Made by a program: the position numbers and the translations under genes | Notes under the pieces: model-generated | The model's input: the letters and a program-made list of their open reading frames with translations, nothing else | What the model was told of the DNA's origin: nothing | Databases searched by the model: none | Part shown: positions 33,894 to 44,771 of the stretch, in pieces | Layout of the letters: each line of letters begins with the position of its first letter | Numbering within the stretch: position 1 is the first letter of the stretch | From: Excoecaria cochinchinensis | Lineage: Eukaryota; Streptophyta; Magnoliopsida; Malpighiales; Euphorbiaceae | DNA: 64,000 nucleotides | Assembly (NCBI GenBank): GCA_947683425.1 | Contig: CANTUQ010000055.1 | Location: 20,640,001-20,704,000 of the forward strand | Reading direction: 5' to 3'

Positions 33894-34722
33894 CTCACGG
33901 TGACAACCATTTGGTTGTGACTGTGACATAGATAATTATCAAAACAGAATACATTTCGTGCATACCACACGCTTCATCATTCGATTCATATCAATTATTT
34001 ATACATTTAAATAGACACATACTCACCCGATTTGCCACATTATTGGTCTCCATATAAATGAGAAATTCATAAGCTAAAAGCATTTAATCACATTTATCAT
34101 TATTATAATATACGATCACTCATTTATCCATACGAACCAATATAACATCCTTAAATATCTTGCATAATAATCGATTCCAGTAACCTCTATATTAATTCAT
34201 GCATCATATAATAATGCTAGGCCAATACTTCAATCGCACATTCATTTAACATATCACATTTATACATATTGACATTAAGCAAACTTATTTCATTTGATAT
34301 CCTTCATTTGTGTATAACTTACTCTCAATTCATAATTATGTGCACTTGTTCATATTATACATGCTCATATAGATTATGGTATTATAATCCTCAATAATGT
34401 CATTAAACTTGACTTGATTCTATTACATACAATTACACATCATTACTTCATTAGTTTGCTATTAATCTTAATCCTATTCATGTTTATTTTCCAAGTGATA
34501 ACTATTCTTATACTCAATTAATAGTCCCAAACATGCATCGGATAGATCCTAGAAAGTTTCGGTGCGATACGGGTCCAATTCGGAAAGAAAAACACATAAA
34601 ATAGTCAAAATAGAAGGGGTCACGGTGGCAATGACTTTGTTGTGACTGTGAGGTCCAAAAATAAGCATTCTGCCTATTCTAGGCATTGGTCACGGTGGCA
34701 ATGAATTGGTTGTCGCCATGAC
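33894..34722. repeat. Class-a palindromes in the Chr-2 5' LTR
   Basis: Units at 33894-33927, 34619-34653 and 34689-34722. The last two are 70 bp apart. Arms GTCACGGTGG with GTGACTGTGAG or GTCGCCATGAC: one arm has decayed in each. Confidence 0.85.
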
Positions 34723-36000
34723 ATACTAAAAAATTCCAAAACAGAAGCCAAAACTCAGGACTGCTTCACTACCCATTTTGGTTCAGCCTAAACCGACATG
34801 TAAACGACCTTTTTACAAAAAATATCCTTCTTAACATTTGTTCCTTAGGATGTTGTCTTTAAAATAGGATAAGCTTTAGGTCATTTGGACTTGTAAGACA
34901 TTAGTTATGAATTAAAAAATACAAAATGTTCTAGTGAGCCTACCAAGGTAGAGACACGCCATTTTTTGCCCTTTTTAGGTGTCTTAGATCCAGAATAAGA
35001 TCATAGTAATTTCTGTGTCTTTTGTAGGTATAGGAGTCATGGTTAAAATGGCGCAATAATTACTCAATTTTGAGTGCTCAAACTCTAGTTATGACCAAAA
35101 CACTACACGGAGGTCTGGTGACATATAAACAGAATTTTTCCCTAACTAGGGTTCATACTTTAATTGAGCTCATAACAATCCAATCATCAGTTTCAACACA
35201 AATCAACCATATCTTTCAACTATATCATCTCTCAATTGTCACATAATTAACTAATTTACACACACATAACAATAGTTAGTTCCCAAACCTCTTCTCCTTA
35301 GCTCCTTGGAAATCACATAGTTCCTTGATCAACCACCCTCTCTCCTCCTTTGATTCTCTTTACTTCCTCAACTACAAATCCAAGTCCAATCTCTAGAATT
35401 GGATTCCAAGCATCAATTACCAATATCCATCACAAGAAAGAGTAGAAGATAAAGAGAAAATAAGTACTAACCACTTACCCTTAAAGCCGACAATTCACAT
35501 GCCCTTTAGGATCACTTCATCACTTAGCAAAAATTCTGTATATCTTAACTAATGGAAAAGAAGAAAGCTTGAAAATAATGGAGAAGAGCAGCCGAAGAAA
35601 TATAAACCAGATACAGAAAATGAACTTTCTCTCACTTCCAATGCTCATATTGCATGTGGGGAGCTAAGGTGGCAAGGACAGATTTTTCCACTTGGATTCC
35701 ACTACCATTTCCCTTACTTTGCATGCAAAGGATTTGGTTGGCATCACTACAAAGGCACACGTGCACTGCACTTGATTTCCTAATCATGATTAACCAAATT
35801 CTGTTTTTATTACACTAATTAACCACACTTACTCTTAATCATGCATAATTGCTAATAGATCACTGAAACTTGTTTCTTTATGTAATTGGGTCCTCAATTT
35901 ATTTACACTTAAATCGAAAGATTAATAGACTATGAATTAAACTTATCCAATTACCCCTAATAAGTCACATTCCTACTAGGGTACAATTCGGGCCATTACA

Positions 36001-36945
36001 TCACCACTATGGCAGGAATTAACGTTATAGATGTAAATCTCATAACAGGGGAGAAAGTCTCCTCATATTCAATCCCTTCCTGCTGTGTAAACCCCTTAGC
36101 GACTAGCCGAGCTTTGTATCTTTTGATACTGACATCAACTTTTCGCTTTATCTTGAGAATCCATTTATTCCCAATCGATTTGCATCCTTTCGATAGATCA
36201 ACCAGTTCCCAAACACAGTTTGATCTCATGGAAGCCATTTCTTCTTCCATTGCATTGATCCATTTTTCTTTAGATGGGCTTGAGAAGGCCTCTTTGATAT
36301 TTTTAGGCTCTTTGATATTCATGGGTAATTAAAAGGGCTTCGTTCAAACCTTCAATCTCGAATCGTCCGCGAGGAACACTTATCCATTTAAATTTATGCA
36401 GTTCCGAATCTTGATAAACATGTCTCATATATTAATCGTAATTTGGAATACTCCCACTGGGGCTATGCTCCATACTCCCACTGGAGTCAGGAATGCTCCC
36501 ACTCAAATCAGGGTCTCGAACATCCGAATCATGTAGAGAATGAAGATCTTGACCTTCTTCCTCTAATGCCCTCCAACTCGAATGGAGTGATCCTGATGGT
36601 TCATCTTCCTGAGTTTCATAAAAGGTGAAATCTTGATTCACTTCGCCTAACTTTGGAAACTCATTTTCCAAGAATATGACGTCTCATGATTCAAATTTAG
36701 TCATAGAACCATTCTCTTGCACACCCATGAATACGTATACTTTTGATACTTCAGAATATCTCACAACGATACTCTTTTTACCTCTTGGTCCAATTTACCA
36801 AATTTACTTGAGGTATCATGGATGTAAGCAGCACAACTCCAAGGTCATAGATGGTTTAGGTCAGGCTGCCGACCAATCCACAACTCATAACGTGCGGATT
36901 TGATACATTTTGATGGCACACGGTTAGAACATATGTGGCAGTCAA
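36001..36945 (-). pseudogene. Copia-1 RT N-terminal part and IN-RT linker
   Basis: The minus strand at 36322-36001 reads MNIKEPKNIKEAFSSPSKEK, WINAMEEEMASM, GNKWILKIKRK and RYKARLVAKGFTQQEGIEY, then ETFSPVMRFTSI. These are the start of Ty1/copia reverse transcriptase. It breaks off at 36000 where Chr-2 was inserted. The preceding linker (36671-36432) is rich in Ser, Asp, Glu and Pro, as is usual between copia IN and RT. Stops and frame changes are frequent. Confidence 0.88.
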
Positions 36946-37522
36946 TAAAGCATCTCCCCAATAGGAGATAGAGGTAAATTTGTCTCTACCATCATAGATC
37001 TAACCATATTAAGGAGAGTTCTATTTCTCCTTTCCGCAACACCATTTTATTGTGGAGTTCTGGGAATGGACAACTGATGTTCAATCCCTTTTTCATCACA
37101 TAAAGCTTTAAATTGATCTGAAAGATATTCCCGACCTCGGTTAGTTCTTAAAGCTTTGATCTTTTTATCTAATTGATTCTCAACTAAGTTCATAAAGTTT
37201 TGAAGCAACTCAATGCTTCTGACTTGTGAGAAATCAAGTAGACGCGACCATACCATGTATAGTCATCTATAAATGTGATGAAATAGTAGGCCCCATGCCT
37301 TGCCCTCACATTTATTGGACTACAAACATCAGAATGTATTAATTGCAATGGAAATTCAGCTCTAGTTCCTTTTTTGAACGATTTTCTCACTAGTTTTCCT
37401 TTAAGATAATGCTCACAGGTAGGTAATTCGACCTCATTCAAATCACCTAGTAAACCAGCTTTGGCTAACCGACTCATTCGATTTTGCCCAATATGGTTTA
37501 ATCTAGCATGCCATAATTTCAC
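36946..37522 (-). pseudogene. Copia-1 integrase
   Basis: The zinc-binding part is LWHARLNHIGQNRM, then CEHYLKGKL, where tyrosine replaces the second cysteine. The core has LIHSDVCSPINV (first Asp), then FITFIDDYTWYGRVY, then LRTNRGREYLS. Asn replaces the second catalytic Asp usually seen as SDRGGEY. After a stop, NGVAERRNRTLLNM supplies the Glu. Insertion activity is lost. Confidence 0.88.
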
Positions 37523-38009
37523 ATAAAGAAAAATTATTTTTATTTATTAAGTTAGGATCAATATCCAAAACAATGAAATTGTTCGAAATAAAACCAAAAC
37601 AATAATAAGCATCATCCAAACATAAGCACACACTGTCATCTTTAAAGTGTAAATCAAAACCAAGTTTTAATAACACAAAAACAGAAACTAAATTCCTACG
37701 AATATCTGGAGCATAAAGCACATCATGTAGGAGCAAGGTTTGGCCTTTGCATAAGACTAATCTATACGCGCCAATCCCTTGAACCGGCACTCTTGCGTTG
37801 TTTCCCACATATATATATTTTGCTTCATTTAGTATTCGCCGGAATTCTACAAATGCATCTCGATCCTTTGCTACATGGTCCGTTGCTCCTGAATCAACCA
37901 CCCACAAAGGATTAAATTCAGTTAGTAATACAGAACTAGATACACAAATTTCACTCACTCTTGAGTTAGAAAAGTGTACCTGATTGGGGCACAATGCAGT
38001 CTCTTGCAT
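37523..38009 (-). pseudogene. Copia-1 protease and GAG-pre-integrase domain
   Basis: WVVDSGATDHV (about residues 36-46 of the frame) is the aspartic protease active site with DSGA. It is followed by YVGNNARVPVQGIGAYRL and LHDVLYAPDIRRNLVSV, the usual copia stretch before integrase. The frame 38009-37503 is open, one of the longest intact pieces of this element. Confidence 0.9.
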
Positions 38010-38807
38010 AGTGTCCTTTCTTTTAGCAGTTAAAACATTTCACTTTTGAAATATTTATCTTTTTCTTGCCTTTAGACCTCTTAGAATTTTGTTCCTTCTT
38101 CTGCCTTTTATTCCTTTTGGCAGGTTTCTTATCCCTACATTTGAAGCCTTTCCTTTTGTTCTGGTTTGAACTCGTTCCACCAGAACGGGACTATGCCACA
38201 TGCACGTCGGCATTGACCTTAATCAATGCCAATCTGTCCTCTTCAAGCTCAATGGTGACGTGCGACATCTTCAAATGTCTTTACACTGTCCATATGAGTT
38301 AGTTGCATTTTCATATGCTCCCAACTCTTGGGTAAGGAACGGATGACAGCTTGGACTTACTGCTCGTCGTTCAACTTATGACCATATTCACTAAGCTCAC
38401 TCATCATGTTTTCCATCTCCCAGAGATGTTTCCACATAGAATGATCAGTTCTCTTCTGATAAGTATCAAATTTTATCGTCGAAGATCGGAGTTTAGATAG
38501 AGTCACTCCTCGAAGCTTCTCCTACAAAGCGATCCACGGATCCATTGCGTTTTGATACTTGCAGAATTGCTTAGTTATATCATTCTCCATAGCACTCAGC
38601 AGGATGATACGAGCAGTGGAATTCTTCTTCTTCCATGCTAAATAGACATCTCGATTCCGCCTATGCTGGGCCGTATTGCTATGTTTCGAGAGCCTCTTGC
38701 TCCTCAAGCACATACTGGATCTTAATACTCAAAATTTCATAATTGTCGCCATTCAATTTCAAATCTTTATTTAATTTAGCGATAATTGATTTTGAAGCAG
38801 ATGCCAT
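38010..38807 (-). pseudogene. gag: Copia-1 gag
   Basis: ATG at 38807 opens MASASKSIIAKLNKDLKLNG, then DNYEILSIKIQYVLEEQEAL, typical of Tork-type gag. After a frameshift, AWKKKNSTARIILLSAMEND follows (38713-38522). Near 38010-38050 a CFNC-stop-KKGHYARE sequence is the zinc knuckle with one residue turned into TAA and its last Cys altered. Packages the RNA in the intact element. Confidence 0.88.
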
Positions 38808-39423
38808 TTGTATCCTCTGATTCAAATGGAACAAAGTTGCACGTTATTATAGGAGATTAGACAATACATCTAATTTACTAAATACCTGAAATAATAACCT
38901 AATAAAGATTTCTATTAGACTCAAATTCGAAAAGGTTACTAAAAGTACCAATTACCTTCTAAGTTCTAATATCCAACGTTATAGGTTAAGACTTCATTCA
39001 TATAAATTAGAATTATTGGATTATTTAAGTTCTTAAACTTATGAGGGAAATATTATTGGTTTTATTTTATTAAGTCTTTACTTAATAAATTTGCAAACAA
39101 TTTACTCATAAAATATTACAAGCCAATTAACATTTTAAAATAAACACATTTATTAAAAAATAATTAAATGCCATACGAAATAAACTCATTCAGTCAACCA
39201 ATAAATAAATCCAATAATACTCAAATAAGACACACATGTCAAATAATAATAATAGGAAACATAAATCCTATAAAAACAAACGCTAACTATAATTAACACT
39301 CATATCAACTAGTCTAGAAAACTAAATCTCCTCAAGATCTTTACTGACACAGGGATTGATTCTTTGACCATCTTCATTAACTCATAAGGGAACTCATAAG
39401 TTCGCTGATGAAGCCATGGACGA
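38808..39423 (-). other. Copia-1 5' leader, proximal part, with coding-like tract
   Basis: AT-rich leader between gag and the Chr-3 insertion. At 39423-39313 a minus-strand frame reads HRPWLHQRTYEFPYELMK, then MVKESIPVSVKILRRFSFLD and a stop. It continues across the Chr-3 insertion into 42586-42620 (IKKWSKV). I do not recognise this protein; it does not look like copia gag. Confidence 0.5.
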
Positions 39424-39818
39424 TGTAACACCCCCATACCCCCGGTGAGGAATATCGGGGCGTCACGCGGACACTTACGTATACATGTACATGTATTAGC
39501 GGAAGCGATAGCACTATACACATTCGTATAAGAATAATAAAATAATACTACACTAGGGCCCAACATGCATTTCATATCAACTATACATATGTACTTCTTT
39601 CTCTTTATACATGTTCATATTACACTCTATTTTCATTTAACTTTACATATACATTTACATGTGATTCTTTAACTTTTATTACATAATGATGTTACTCAAA
39701 ACATCACTAGCTCTGTATCTAATCTATACAAAAGACCTGAACAATACTCCCTGGTGGCCTTGAACTGCAGATGCTCGCTCACTGTTCCGAACCTGTAAAC
39801 CTACACGGAAATAAACAT

Positions 39819-39846
39819 CCGTGCTAAGCGATAACGATTAGTGGGG
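39819..39846 (-). promoter_or_regulatory. LTR stem-loop, Chr-3
   Basis: CTAAGCGATAACGATTAG followed by TGGGG, one mismatch in the stem. Second of six copies. Confidence 0.75.
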
Positions 39847-40640
39847 ATGAAAACAATGCAAAGGACTTCTTTACGAAGTCACAAATAAATCACACATATG
39901 TCATATAACAAAAATCAAGTAGTTCATGCATATAGCTCTGATGCTTGTATAGGTTTCATGTTCAAATATCAAATACTATGAGTTCACATGCATATAACAT
40001 CTACTCTTTTACTTATTCATATACACTACAACTTGTACATTTCGTTTATTCAAATATACGCTATCATGTAACCAAATTCATGTCACTACACTCATGTAAT
40101 CATGTACTTGTATACAGAATTGTAATGTACTTAAACATTACTTTCATGTACTATGGCTTCATTCGAAGCAACACTATAATCATCTCAAGTTCACTGCACA
40201 ACATTTAACAAAACAAGCCTGAGTTCCTCTCATGGTGGATACGGGACGCTCTATAAAAAAACATTTTCGATGGACCGAAGTCACAAAACATTTTCATCTG
40301 TCTCTATTAATGACCGTTCTCATAGGTCGACCCGCTTCGCCCAAACGGGGCGGAACATAGGCAGCTGCACTCTCTAATCCCTTTATAAGCATGCTTATTT
40401 ATCCACTATAACGGTAATCAGGCTCAATACCAACTCACACACTATACACAGACATCAACTCATCAACTAAACTTCAAATGCATTTATCAAATTCAGAGGC
40501 ATGTAATTCATATACAATCTTGTTCAACAATTAAAAGCATGTAACATTTAAATTCATTTCATGAACATATAAATCATGCAAAGCAAGATAGAAGAAAACA
40601 CTCTCTCCAAAACAAATAAAACAGGATGCGAAGAGGTTCA

Positions 40641-40726
40641 CTGTCGCGATCGCGACAAGAAGTCGCGCTCGCGACAGAAGCTAAGTTCATTGTCGCGATC
40701 GCGACAAGAGGTCGCGCTCGCGACAG
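40641..40726. repeat. Class-c palindromes, pair
   Basis: Two units of 36-37 bp (40641-40677, 40691-40726). Outer arms CTGTCGCGA and TCGCGACAG; inside, TCGCGATCGCGA and TCGCGCTCGCGA each form palindromes too. Related units lie at 41039-41075, 42409-42426 (short) and 42477-42512. Confidence 0.95.
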
Positions 40727-41038
40727 AGGCTAGATTACGAAAAGGCTCTATACTCTATACCAAATGCATTATATAACAATTCATATCACATGGCATCACA
40801 TGGTCAACGCTAACTCTTATGCCGTAGCATTCGTTACATAGATAACTAATCCTATAATCATTTGATAACCCTAAACATGTAGAGTATAAATCATGGAAAC
40901 ATTCCGGGTTATACGGGTTCATTCCGGGGAGTAAAACATCAACAAAATATACAATTTAGTCAAGGGAAAGGGTCAGGGGTTGACCCGTGGCAACTAGGAG
41001 CTCAAAAAGGAGAAGAAAAAGCCTAAAATGAGGTGTTC

Positions 41039-41075
41039 TGTCGCGAGGTCGCGACATGTGTCGCGCTCGCGACAG
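41039..41075. repeat. Class-c palindrome, single unit
   Basis: 37 bp, TGTCGCGAGGTCGCGACA joined to TGTCGCGCTCGCGACAG. Both halves are palindromic and so is the whole. Confidence 0.9.
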
Positions 41076-42142
41076 AAGCTCCGCTTTGGTGCCTCACAAG
41101 ACTGCTTTTTACCCTAAACTTGTATCGTCTAAATGAACCTCTAGACGTCATTTTTATGAAAAACGTTCTTCTTAACAATTGTTCTCTAGGATGTTGAATT
41201 TCAAATGGGACAAGATTCAGGTCGTTTGGACATCTATAACGAAAAATATGGTCTATACAATATATACTATTCCAGTGAACCCGCCAGAACAGGGTCACCT
41301 ACATTTTAATAACTTTTTGGGATACTTAGGCCCAGAATTAGATCAAGAACCCTCTTAGACATTTTTAGACACGAATCTTATCTTGCATATGCAATCGGAA
41401 ACAATACAATTGGAGTCCTATAACTCTACTTATGACAAATACAATACACAGGGGTCTAATGACAAATAAGCAGAATTTCGCAACATCAAATTCTTTTATC
41501 AACACAAACACTCAAATGATCAGGTTACATACTTATGAATATATATACACATGTCATGAGCACTGTAAGCAATCAAAATGAACATCTTGAGCTAATTAAA
41601 GCTCATCAAGCATCTCTTTATTTTTACATGTCTTTGTTCAAGCATTTCTCATATAAACACATGCAAAATTAACACAGTTACACTCGATCCCTACCTCTAG
41701 GAACTCGATCATAGCTCTCTACTCGTTCCGATCTTCTCTTTTCCTTTATCGATTCTCTTGCCTCCAGCTTACCCAAAACCACACACAAAAACACTTGGGG
41801 TTACTTTTCTTTTTACTTTAAATCAAAAATAGAAACCAAGTAGAAGAAGAAGACTAATGCTATCATAATAGCACTACTTACCTCTTCTCAAAAATCTACT
41901 CTCTTCATCCCAACCTAAATGAGTCTCTTTAGGAGCAAATGGAAAATAGAAGAAAAGAAAGGAAAGTGGAGCACGGCTAAACCAAAGAAAAGGAAAAAGG
42001 AGGAAAGCCAAAAGCAAAAGGGCCAAAAGCTAAGAAAATAAGATGGGAATAGGTAAGTGGCCGGTCAACTAAAGAAAATTAACAAATTAATTTCCCACTA
42101 ACCATATTAAAAGCCAACCACTTACTTTAATTCATCCCTATC

Positions 42143-42345
42143 CCAAGCCAAGCCAAGCCAAGCCAAGCCAAATCAAGCCAAGCCAAGCCAAGCTAAGCCA
42201 AGCCAAGTGTCACCCTCTCAAGTTGCCATGTGTCAACACCCTATGATGCCACTTGTCACTCTCATATGCCGCCACTTGTCACTCTCATATGCCGCCACTT
42301 GTCACTCTTCTACGATGACACTTGTCACTCTCCGATGACACCATG
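42143..42345. repeat. AAGCC pentamer run and 25-bp tandem repeat
   Basis: 42143-42206 is an almost pure run of CAAGC/AAGCC. From about 42235 to 42345 a unit with CCACTTGTCACTCTCATATG repeats four to five times. Both are local slippage products within the Chr-3 LTR. Confidence 0.9.
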
Positions 42346-42408
42346 TGTCAACTCACTACAACTCCAAGTCTCTTAGTCTCACTTATGCACACATCTCGTG
42401 AGGGGGTT

Positions 42409-42512
42409 CTGTCGCGCTCGCGACAGAACGCTCACGCCCGCACCAACCAGCTGAAGTTCGAAAACCGCTAGAGGCTCTGTCGCGCCCGCGACACTTGTCG
42501 CGCTCGCGACAG
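42409..42512. repeat. Class-c palindromes near the Chr-3 LTR edge
   Basis: A short unit, CTGTCGCGCTCGCGACAG (42409-42426), and a full one (42477-42512, TGTCGCGCCCGCGACA plus TGTCGCGCTCGCGACAG). Confidence 0.9.
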
Positions 42513-42590
42513 AACTCTCGCACATAAACTTACCTTTTACGAACAAAACTCTGTAATTCTTCTAGGGCCACTTTGGGGTGTGACAGACGA

Positions 42591-43260
42591 TGCACTTTAC
42601 TCCACTTCTTTATTTCATCATAGATGGAATGTTGCTCCTCAACACTCTTATTTCGTCAACTCTAGCCAAATAATGGATGATAGATTTCTTATAAACTCTA
42701 TCTCCTATTTACCAAGTAGTTTCCAAAAGCTCCCTCAGAACTAGATGATATTCAAAAGAGTTAACCAACGCTTTGATTTTATCTCTGTCATCCCTTCCTA
42801 AGCTTAATCCTCCTATCCAAATGCACTCTTGCATTTGTTCATGCATTGTCAATATATGACGCACTATAGCATCAACATCATCAGCTCAAATTTTCCTCTG
42901 CATTATCATTTTGCTTACTGAATGCACTCTTGCATTTCTTAACGCAATCCCATGCGGGATTTTAGGAATCATAGCTGTCCTTATCATCATTTTTGAAACA
43001 CATTACAGAAATATAAATTGTTAATACACTAATGTATAAACACATATGATTGAAACAGATTTCAATCAACAAAATATAAGGACAAAAAACACACAAGAAA
43101 TTATTCAACATATTTTGAAAAATAGCAAACACATTTTCCATAATTATTTTATAATATTTATTTAAAAAATAAATACAAATATTTTATGGTCATCAAAAAA
43201 TTTTGAAAAATAGACCAATAAATCAGAAATAATTTGAAGAACATTTTTGCCAAAAAAACG
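42591..43260 (-). other. Copia-1 5' leader, coding-like relic
   Basis: Minus-strand translation of about 42960-42590 gives broken frames: NARVHSVSKMIMQRKI, DDVDAIVRHILTMHEQMQE, CIWIGGLSLGRDDRDKIKAL and LVLRELLETTW. They end at the WSKVHRPW tract now split by Chr-3. The composition looks like real protein, not chance, but I cannot name it. The stretch 42961-43260 is AT-rich and empty. Confidence 0.45.
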
Positions 43261-43354
43261 GAGCTGATTTGGAGGGAGGAGCTCACCACACGCGCCCACA
43301 AGAGGGAGGAGGACGCGCTCACATGCCTCCACGCACCACATGCGCGAATCCCTC

Positions 43355-43760
43355 TTGGTCAGACACGTGTTCGACATAGACGGGTCCACGTGGCGCCCAT
43401 ATGGCACCATGTGGACACGTAATTGCCATGTGTCATGCCAGTGGCAACTACATGGCTTGACATGTGACCGACTATCATTGGTACATGTGTCACTTTTTGA
43501 CACGTTATTGTGACACGCGGTAGGCCTCGGCCTTGCCACCTATCCACCCCTGATTGGTCCACCTTGTGCCCACGTGGCGCACAGGGGACACGTCGAATCC
43601 ACGTGGCATGACCGTGGTCTGCCACGTGACTCGTGATGATTGGGCTACGTGTCAATAATGCATCACGTTATTGACACGTGTTCACATGCGTGTGGGTCAC
43701 CGCCCACGCGCACGCGGCCAACGTGTAGTGGCGCGTGCAAGCCACGTGCCACCTTTTTGG
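43355..43760 (-). promoter_or_regulatory. Dense ACGT-core (G-box/ABRE-like) cluster in the Copia-1 leader
   Basis: In about 400 bp the core ACGT occurs about 14 times, mostly as CCACGTGGC, GACACGTG, CACGTGTC or TACGTGTC. These are the motifs bound by plant bZIP and bHLH factors. The block is GC-rich against an AT-rich background and contains a longer inverted repeat, ACGTGTCAATAATG...CGTTATTGACACGT (about 43650-43680). Confidence 0.7.
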
Positions 43761-44051
43761 AAGAGTTAGGTCTCCGAATTTCGGCCGGCCGAGGGCTTTC
43801 AGGGTCTGTGAACACAGTGGTAAGGTCAAAAATAAAAATCCCAATTTTTAGACTAGCGTTTTGAATATTCAATTTTATCCCTCGGATTTCGGTGTACATA
43901 TACACGAAATTGAGCCAAAATATACACGCATATATATTTTACACATAAAAAATAAATTTTTATTGTGTTTCATATTTCCTAGATCTAAAAATTTTACTCA
44001 TAAAATTTTAGATCATTTTTAAGCCGCATGCCAGGACGCAAAAAAAACGAA
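43761..44051 (-). other. Copia-1 leader next to PBS
   Basis: AT-rich, non-coding. Contains TATACACG and TTTTAGAT repeats. Nothing recognised. Confidence 0.5.
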
Positions 44052-44064
44052 GGCTTTAATACCA
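44052..44064 (-). promoter_or_regulatory. Copia-1 primer-binding site
   Basis: The minus strand reads TGGTATTAAAGCC one base from the LTR end, a decayed TGGTATCAGAGC, complementary to the 3' end of tRNA-iMet. Confidence 0.75.
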
Positions 44065-44065
44065 A

Positions 44066-44471
44066 TGAAGGGAAAAATAAAAAAGGGGATTAATTGATAC
44101 TTACTTGTTGTAGCGCTGAAATCTCATTGCGGAAGCGATACAAGGATCTCCTTTTATTTGGTCACCGGTCTGGCTATTACCCACTAGGGATTAGAGCAGC
44201 TAGATCACATTCTAAGAGCCCCTATAAGATTAACACAATAAATCGTGAGTGGGAACGAGCAGCCTTGCGGCGTATACGTTTTCTCATTACCAAATAATGA
44301 GGATCTCACCTCTATTTATATAGATCCTAAAGGCTAGAGACTTATCTCTAGTCTAACTCAGAATCTTTCCTGAGATAGGATTTGGTAAACTTTATCAGAT
44401 TAAATAACTCAATTTAATCTGGATTGGAACTCAATCCATTAAAGTGTCATGGGCGCATCCCAACCCTATCA
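44066..44471 (-). repeat. Copia-1 5' LTR
   Basis: Partner of 9670-10074. Followed at 44472-44476 by AAATC, the altered target duplication. TATA box at 44312-44321 (minus strand). Confidence 0.9.
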
Positions 44472-44682
44472 AAATCAATAAGATCAATTAAACGCATAAA
44501 ATAATAAATAGCAAATTAAAATAAATTAAAATGAGATGACATCAAAAGAATGATAAATGAATTAAAATGTTAATCAATCAAAATAAATGAAAAAATGCAG
44601 TATGAATGACAAAAGGATAAATGATGTGAATGAAATAAATAAAACATGTTAATAAATTAATACATAAAAATATGAACATGAC

Positions 44683-44771
<89 letters not shown>

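Larger units (their letters stand above)
29228..36000 (-). mobile_element. Chr-2: non-autonomous chromovirus-type element with giant LTRs
   Basis: Minus-strand order: 5' LTR 36000-32245 (3.76 kb, TGTAATGGCCC to GGTGTTACA), PBS 32239-32227, about 1 kb of internal DNA, polypurine tract next to 31246, then a 3' LTR 31246-29228. The 3' LTR matches only the first 2.0 kb of the 5' LTR, so its end is lost, and the neighbouring Copia-1 RT centre is lost too. One deletion explains both. No pol and no clear gag remain. The LTR carries class-a palindromes and the shared stem-loop. Confidence 0.85.
32245..36000 (-). repeat. Chr-2 5' LTR
   Basis: 3.76 kb. Plus-strand boundaries are TGTAACACCCC (32245) and GGCCATTACA (36000). 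Mostly AT-rich. Features: stem-loop 32624-32650, class-a palindromes at 33894-33927 (degenerate) and 34619-34722. Small reading frames in it are chance. Confidence 0.88.
39424..42585 (-). mobile_element. Chr-3: chromovirus-type solo LTR with target duplication
   Basis: Starts TGTAACACCCC (39424), ends GGGGTGTGACA (42585), flanked by GACGA on both sides (39419-39423 and 42586-42590). No PBS, polypurine tract or coding remnant lies within, so it is a solo LTR left by recombination between two LTRs. The stem-loop orientation (39819-39846) puts it on the minus strand. It carries class-c palindromes, AAGCC repeats and a 25-bp tandem repeat. Confidence 0.9.
9670..44471 (-). mobile_element. Copia-1: Ty1/copia (Tork-type) element, carrier of three nested insertions
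   Basis: Two LTRs of about 405 bp (9670-10074 and 44066-44471) have the same ends, TGAAGGG...CTATCA on the plus strand. They are flanked by AAATT (9665-9669) and AAATC (44472-44476), a target duplication with one later change. Coding order on the minus strand is gag, protease, integrase, RT, RNase H, as in Ty1/copia. Tat-C lies in its 3' UTR, Chr-2 in its RT and Chr-3 in its 5' leader. Without these insertions the element is about 7.5 kb. The RT centre is deleted, and stops and frameshifts are common. Confidence 0.9.

Noticed and set aside
42143..42206. Telomere-like or satellite DNA
   Set aside because: A short AAGCC slippage run within a solo LTR, not a telomeric unit.
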